Of a stretch of DNA of 14,929 nucleotides, positions 14,909 to 14,929 are shown one piece after another. Below the pieces are notes generated by a model that was not told the DNA's origin, searched no databases, and was given only the letters and a program-made list of their open reading frames with translations. Made by a program: the position numbers and the translations under genes. The DNA comes from JAHFOW01 sp964370795 (lineage in GTDB: Bacteria > Planctomycetota > Brocadiia > Brocadiales > Brocadiaceae), in contig CAYJME010000063.1 of NCBI GenBank assembly GCA_964370795.1, forward strand, positions 1-14,929, given 5' to 3'. Numbering within the stretch: the first letter of the stretch is position 1; the number at the start of each line of letters is the position of its first letter.

Positions 14909-14929
14909 AAAAAAGGGCTAAAAAAGCCC
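14909..14929 (-). terminator. Intrinsic terminator at the window edge
   Basis: Read on the minus strand, GGGCT, a T-rich loop and AGCCC are followed at once by TTTTTT. This is the form of a Rho-independent terminator. It would end a minus-strand gene lying beyond the right edge, which separates that unit from the cold-shock-like gene. Confidence 0.55.

Overview
The window comes from a moderately AT-rich Gram-negative bacterium with an outer membrane: it holds a Mla-type lipid transport operon, a lipoprotein patatin and several proteins with export signals. The best guess is an anammox planctomycete (order Brocadiales). That rests on overall resemblance: operon content, low-GC Gram-negative codon use, many short dispersed palindromes, and a small coiled-coil protein of a kind I associate with those genomes. 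No anammox marker gene lies in the window, so the assignment is about 50% secure.

Layout, left to right. A small zinc-ribbon-like protein (11-337, +) is followed by an intergenic stretch packed with three separate palindromic elements. A patatin-like phospholipase lipoprotein (622-2019, -) comes next, then 580 bases without an intact gene that hold a 53-codon gene tail and another inverted repeat. A plus-strand cluster follows: an MFS transporter, an ArsB/NhaD-superfamily ion transporter that starts at TTG, and the helicase recG. recG converges on a stand-alone CoaB-type gene (phosphopantothenate-cysteine ligase domain, 7418-8092, -). A 63-bp hairpin made of degenerate 9-bp units separates the two.

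The central block (8347-11982, +) is mlaE-mlaF-mlaD-mlaC-mlaA: the inner-membrane ABC permease and ATPase, the MCE-domain substrate-binding protein, the periplasmic carrier and the outer-membrane component of phospholipid traffic. No mlaB (STAS) gene is present, and MlaA has a cleavable signal but no lipobox. In this organism type, such a system would handle lipids in a cell with unusual membranes; that link is inference.

The right-hand third (12000-14929) is a repeat-rich accessory region with genes on the minus strand. It holds a wrecked cas1 (catalytic core deleted, frameshifted, start lost), a GIY-YIG nuclease-family gene, a block of 16-bp tandem repeats linked to a dispersed palindrome family, a possible MITE-like element, a 102-residue coiled-coil protein, and a 180-residue protein ending in a divergent cold-shock-like domain that has lost its RNA-binding aromatics. 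No CRISPR array, tRNA or rRNA was seen. I found no convincing complete new system. The most interesting items are the cas1 relic, the divergent cold-shock protein and the features of the Mla operon.
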